A stretch of 64,000 nucleotides of DNA, taken from assembly GCF_001047135.2 (NCBI RefSeq), contig NZ_DF968078.1, positions 241,009-305,008 on the forward strand, written 5' to 3'. A program made the position numbers and the translations under genes. The stretch's first letter is position 1. Each line of letters starts with the position of its first letter. Shown one piece after another: positions 63,088-64,000 of the stretch. Origin of the DNA: Fructobacillus tropaeoli (GTDB taxonomy: Bacteria > Bacillota > Bacilli > Lactobacillales > Lactobacillaceae). The notes under the pieces are model-generated. The model was not told where the DNA came from and did no database searches. It was given only the letters and a program-made list of their open reading frames with translations.

Positions 63088-63750
63088 TTATGATGCAATT
63101 TCTTTCAAAACATTCTGTAGATCGTCTCCATGATGCATCATAAAGTCTGTCATTGTGCCATCAAAGTCAACTTTTTGATGGGCAATATGCGTTATGTGCG
63201 TTCGATCCGGAATTAACTCTTCAAATTGATGAGTTGTTAATAAAATCGTTTTCCCAGTTGCTAATTCTGAATAAAATAATTTCATTAATTGAGATACGTG
63301 ATAGGGGTCTAAATTAGCGAATGGTTCATCAAACAAATAGAGTTTTCGTGGTACCTGTAACGAAGCCCAAATGATAATAAATCGCCGTTCGCCTCCCGAC
63401 AAATTGCCAAATCGTGCTTCCATATTTTTAGAAATGATTTCAGGTAAATTCAAATGATTTACCAGGTCAACGCCAGCCATTTCTCCAAATAATTTTAACG
63501 TTGTTAAAACAGTCACTTCATCAATAAAGCTTGCACCTTGAGTTTGATAGATAATATCTTTTGCATCCGGAAAGCCAATAAATTCCGCCGGTCGATTTCT
63601 ATCCAAATTAGATATTTTGTCCAGAATAACTGTTTTGCCAACGCCATTATTACCTATTAATAAATTTAACCGATTCGAATCAACTACAAAGGATCCCTGC
63701 CTAATTAATAATCGTTCACCCGCATAAATATCACATTTTTCTACTTTCAT
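63088..63750 (-). CDS. ABC transporter ATP-binding protein
   Basis: 220 residues from MKVEKCDIYAGERLL (GGGGGAG 4 bases upstream). Walker A is LLIGNNGVGKTVILDKI (near 32-48), signature motif NLSGGERRFIIIWASL (near 118), Walker B YLFDEPFANLD (near 140), and His-loop LLTTHQFEEL. Energises transport by the permease just upstream. Substrate unknown. The pair sits beside a membrane-tethered XRE regulator, a set-up seen for antimicrobial-peptide or bacteriocin-resistance exporters. Confidence 0.95.
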   Translation of the reverse strand: MKVEKCDIYAGERLLIRQGSFVVDSNRLNLLIGNNGVGKTVILDKISNLDRNRPAEFIGFPDAKDIIYQTQGASFIDEVTVLTTLKLFGEMAGVDLVNHLNLPEIISKNMEARFGNLSGGERRFIIIWASLQVPRKLYLFDEPFANLDPYHVSQLMKLFYSELATGKTILLTTHQFEELIPDRTHITHIAHQKVDFDGTMTDFMMHHGDDLQNVLKEIAS

Positions 63751-63760
63751 TATCTCCCCC

Positions 63761-64000
63761 TTAACCTCGCACATGAATTGAGGATACTGGAACTTTTTTA
63801 ACCAAAATCAGACCCACAATAGCGATAACAATTATTGGTAACAAAACAGGCATCACAGTAGCCATGGATACATTGCCTTGATGATAAATTAGACTACCAA
63901 CATCAATTGTTAGTGTGTACATACTAACCATGTTTAATAAGATATGAAGGAGAAAATTGTTGGTCTGCAGGCCTGATAAAGCCAAACCAACAATAATATA
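63761..64000 (-). CDS. ABC transporter permease, C-terminal part only
   Basis: The frame is open to the right edge, so only about the last 79 residues are seen. They hold two hydrophobic stretches (ALSGLQTNNFLLHILLNMVS and VMPVLLPIIVIAIVGLILV) and a basic end. Ten bases separate its stop from the ATPase start. Family cannot be assigned from the fragment. Confidence 0.75.
   Translation of the reverse strand, partial: YIIVGLALSGLQTNNFLLHILLNMVSMYTLTIDVGSLIYHQGNVSMATVMPVLLPIIVIAIVGLILVKKVPVSSIHVRG

Noticed and set aside
1-64000. CRISPR arrays, rRNA, tRNA, intact IS elements or prophage
   Set aside because: No repeat-spacer pattern, tRNA cloverleaf, rRNA or transposase/integrase sequence was recognised anywhere in the window.

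Overview
The window reads as a chromosome segment of a low-to-moderate GC Gram-positive lactic acid bacterium of the order Lactobacillales. The evidence is the full mraZ-to-divIVA division and cell-wall cluster, a T-box upstream of ileS, an Asp23/FakA pair, a PASTA kinase with its phosphatase, an accessory Sec (SecA2/SecY2-type) glycoprotein locus, and many lactobacillus-type small membrane proteins. The Leuconostoc/Fructobacillus/Weissella group is my best guess, but this is inference and not proven by the sequence. Almost every gene from 1 to 51.5 kb lies on the minus strand, so this part is probably one replichore.

Layout, left to right. (1) 0-7.2 kb: minus-strand locus gtfA-gtfB-asp1-asp2-asp3, running off the left edge. 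It would glycosylate and export a serine-rich-repeat adhesin that is not in the window. GtfB is short and Asp3 has a long acidic repeat tail. (2) 7.3-15.1 kb: housekeeping genes pta, ung, a lone plus-strand methyltransferase-like gene, cls, apt, recJ and rnz. (3) 15.2-20.1 kb: trmD, rimM, rpsP (S16 with an unusual C-terminal extension) and ileS under T-box control. (4) 20.1-34 kb: the dcw cluster in reverse (divIVA, ylmH, yggT, sepF, ftsZ, ftsA, divIB, murG, murD, mraY, pbp2x, ftsL, rsmH, mraZ, DUF3397), with MraZ-type 10-bp repeats upstream of mraZ. (5) 34-48.9 kb: fakA-asp23, rpmB, trxA, thiN, rpe, rsgA, pknB, stp, rsmB, fmt, priA and nadR. PknB carries a helix-turn-helix-like segment just before its membrane helix.

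(6) 49-64 kb is accessory and mixed in strand: a TetR gene with a partner, pdxST, a frameshifted LytTR regulator next to DUF3021, two tiny highly charged proteins, a divergent EamA/LysR pair with a clear LysR box, a TMEM175-like protein, several small membrane proteins, an ASCH protein, a two-gene unit made of an ImmA/IrrE-like protein that has lost its HExxH metal site plus a two-helix membrane protein, a run of tiny membrane ORFs, two tandem phzF paralogues, a membrane-tethered XRE regulator and the end of an ABC transporter operon.

The most unexpected signal is not a gene. The 7-mer AAATCAG/CTGATTT occurs roughly a hundred times in 64 kb (counted by eye), in all contexts and on both strands, against about ten expected. 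Inverted pairs of it form the stems of at least two terminators. This resembles the genomic behaviour of DNA uptake sequences in Neisseria and Pasteurellaceae and deserves a genome-wide test. I saw no rRNA or tRNA genes, no CRISPR array, and no intact insertion sequence or prophage.
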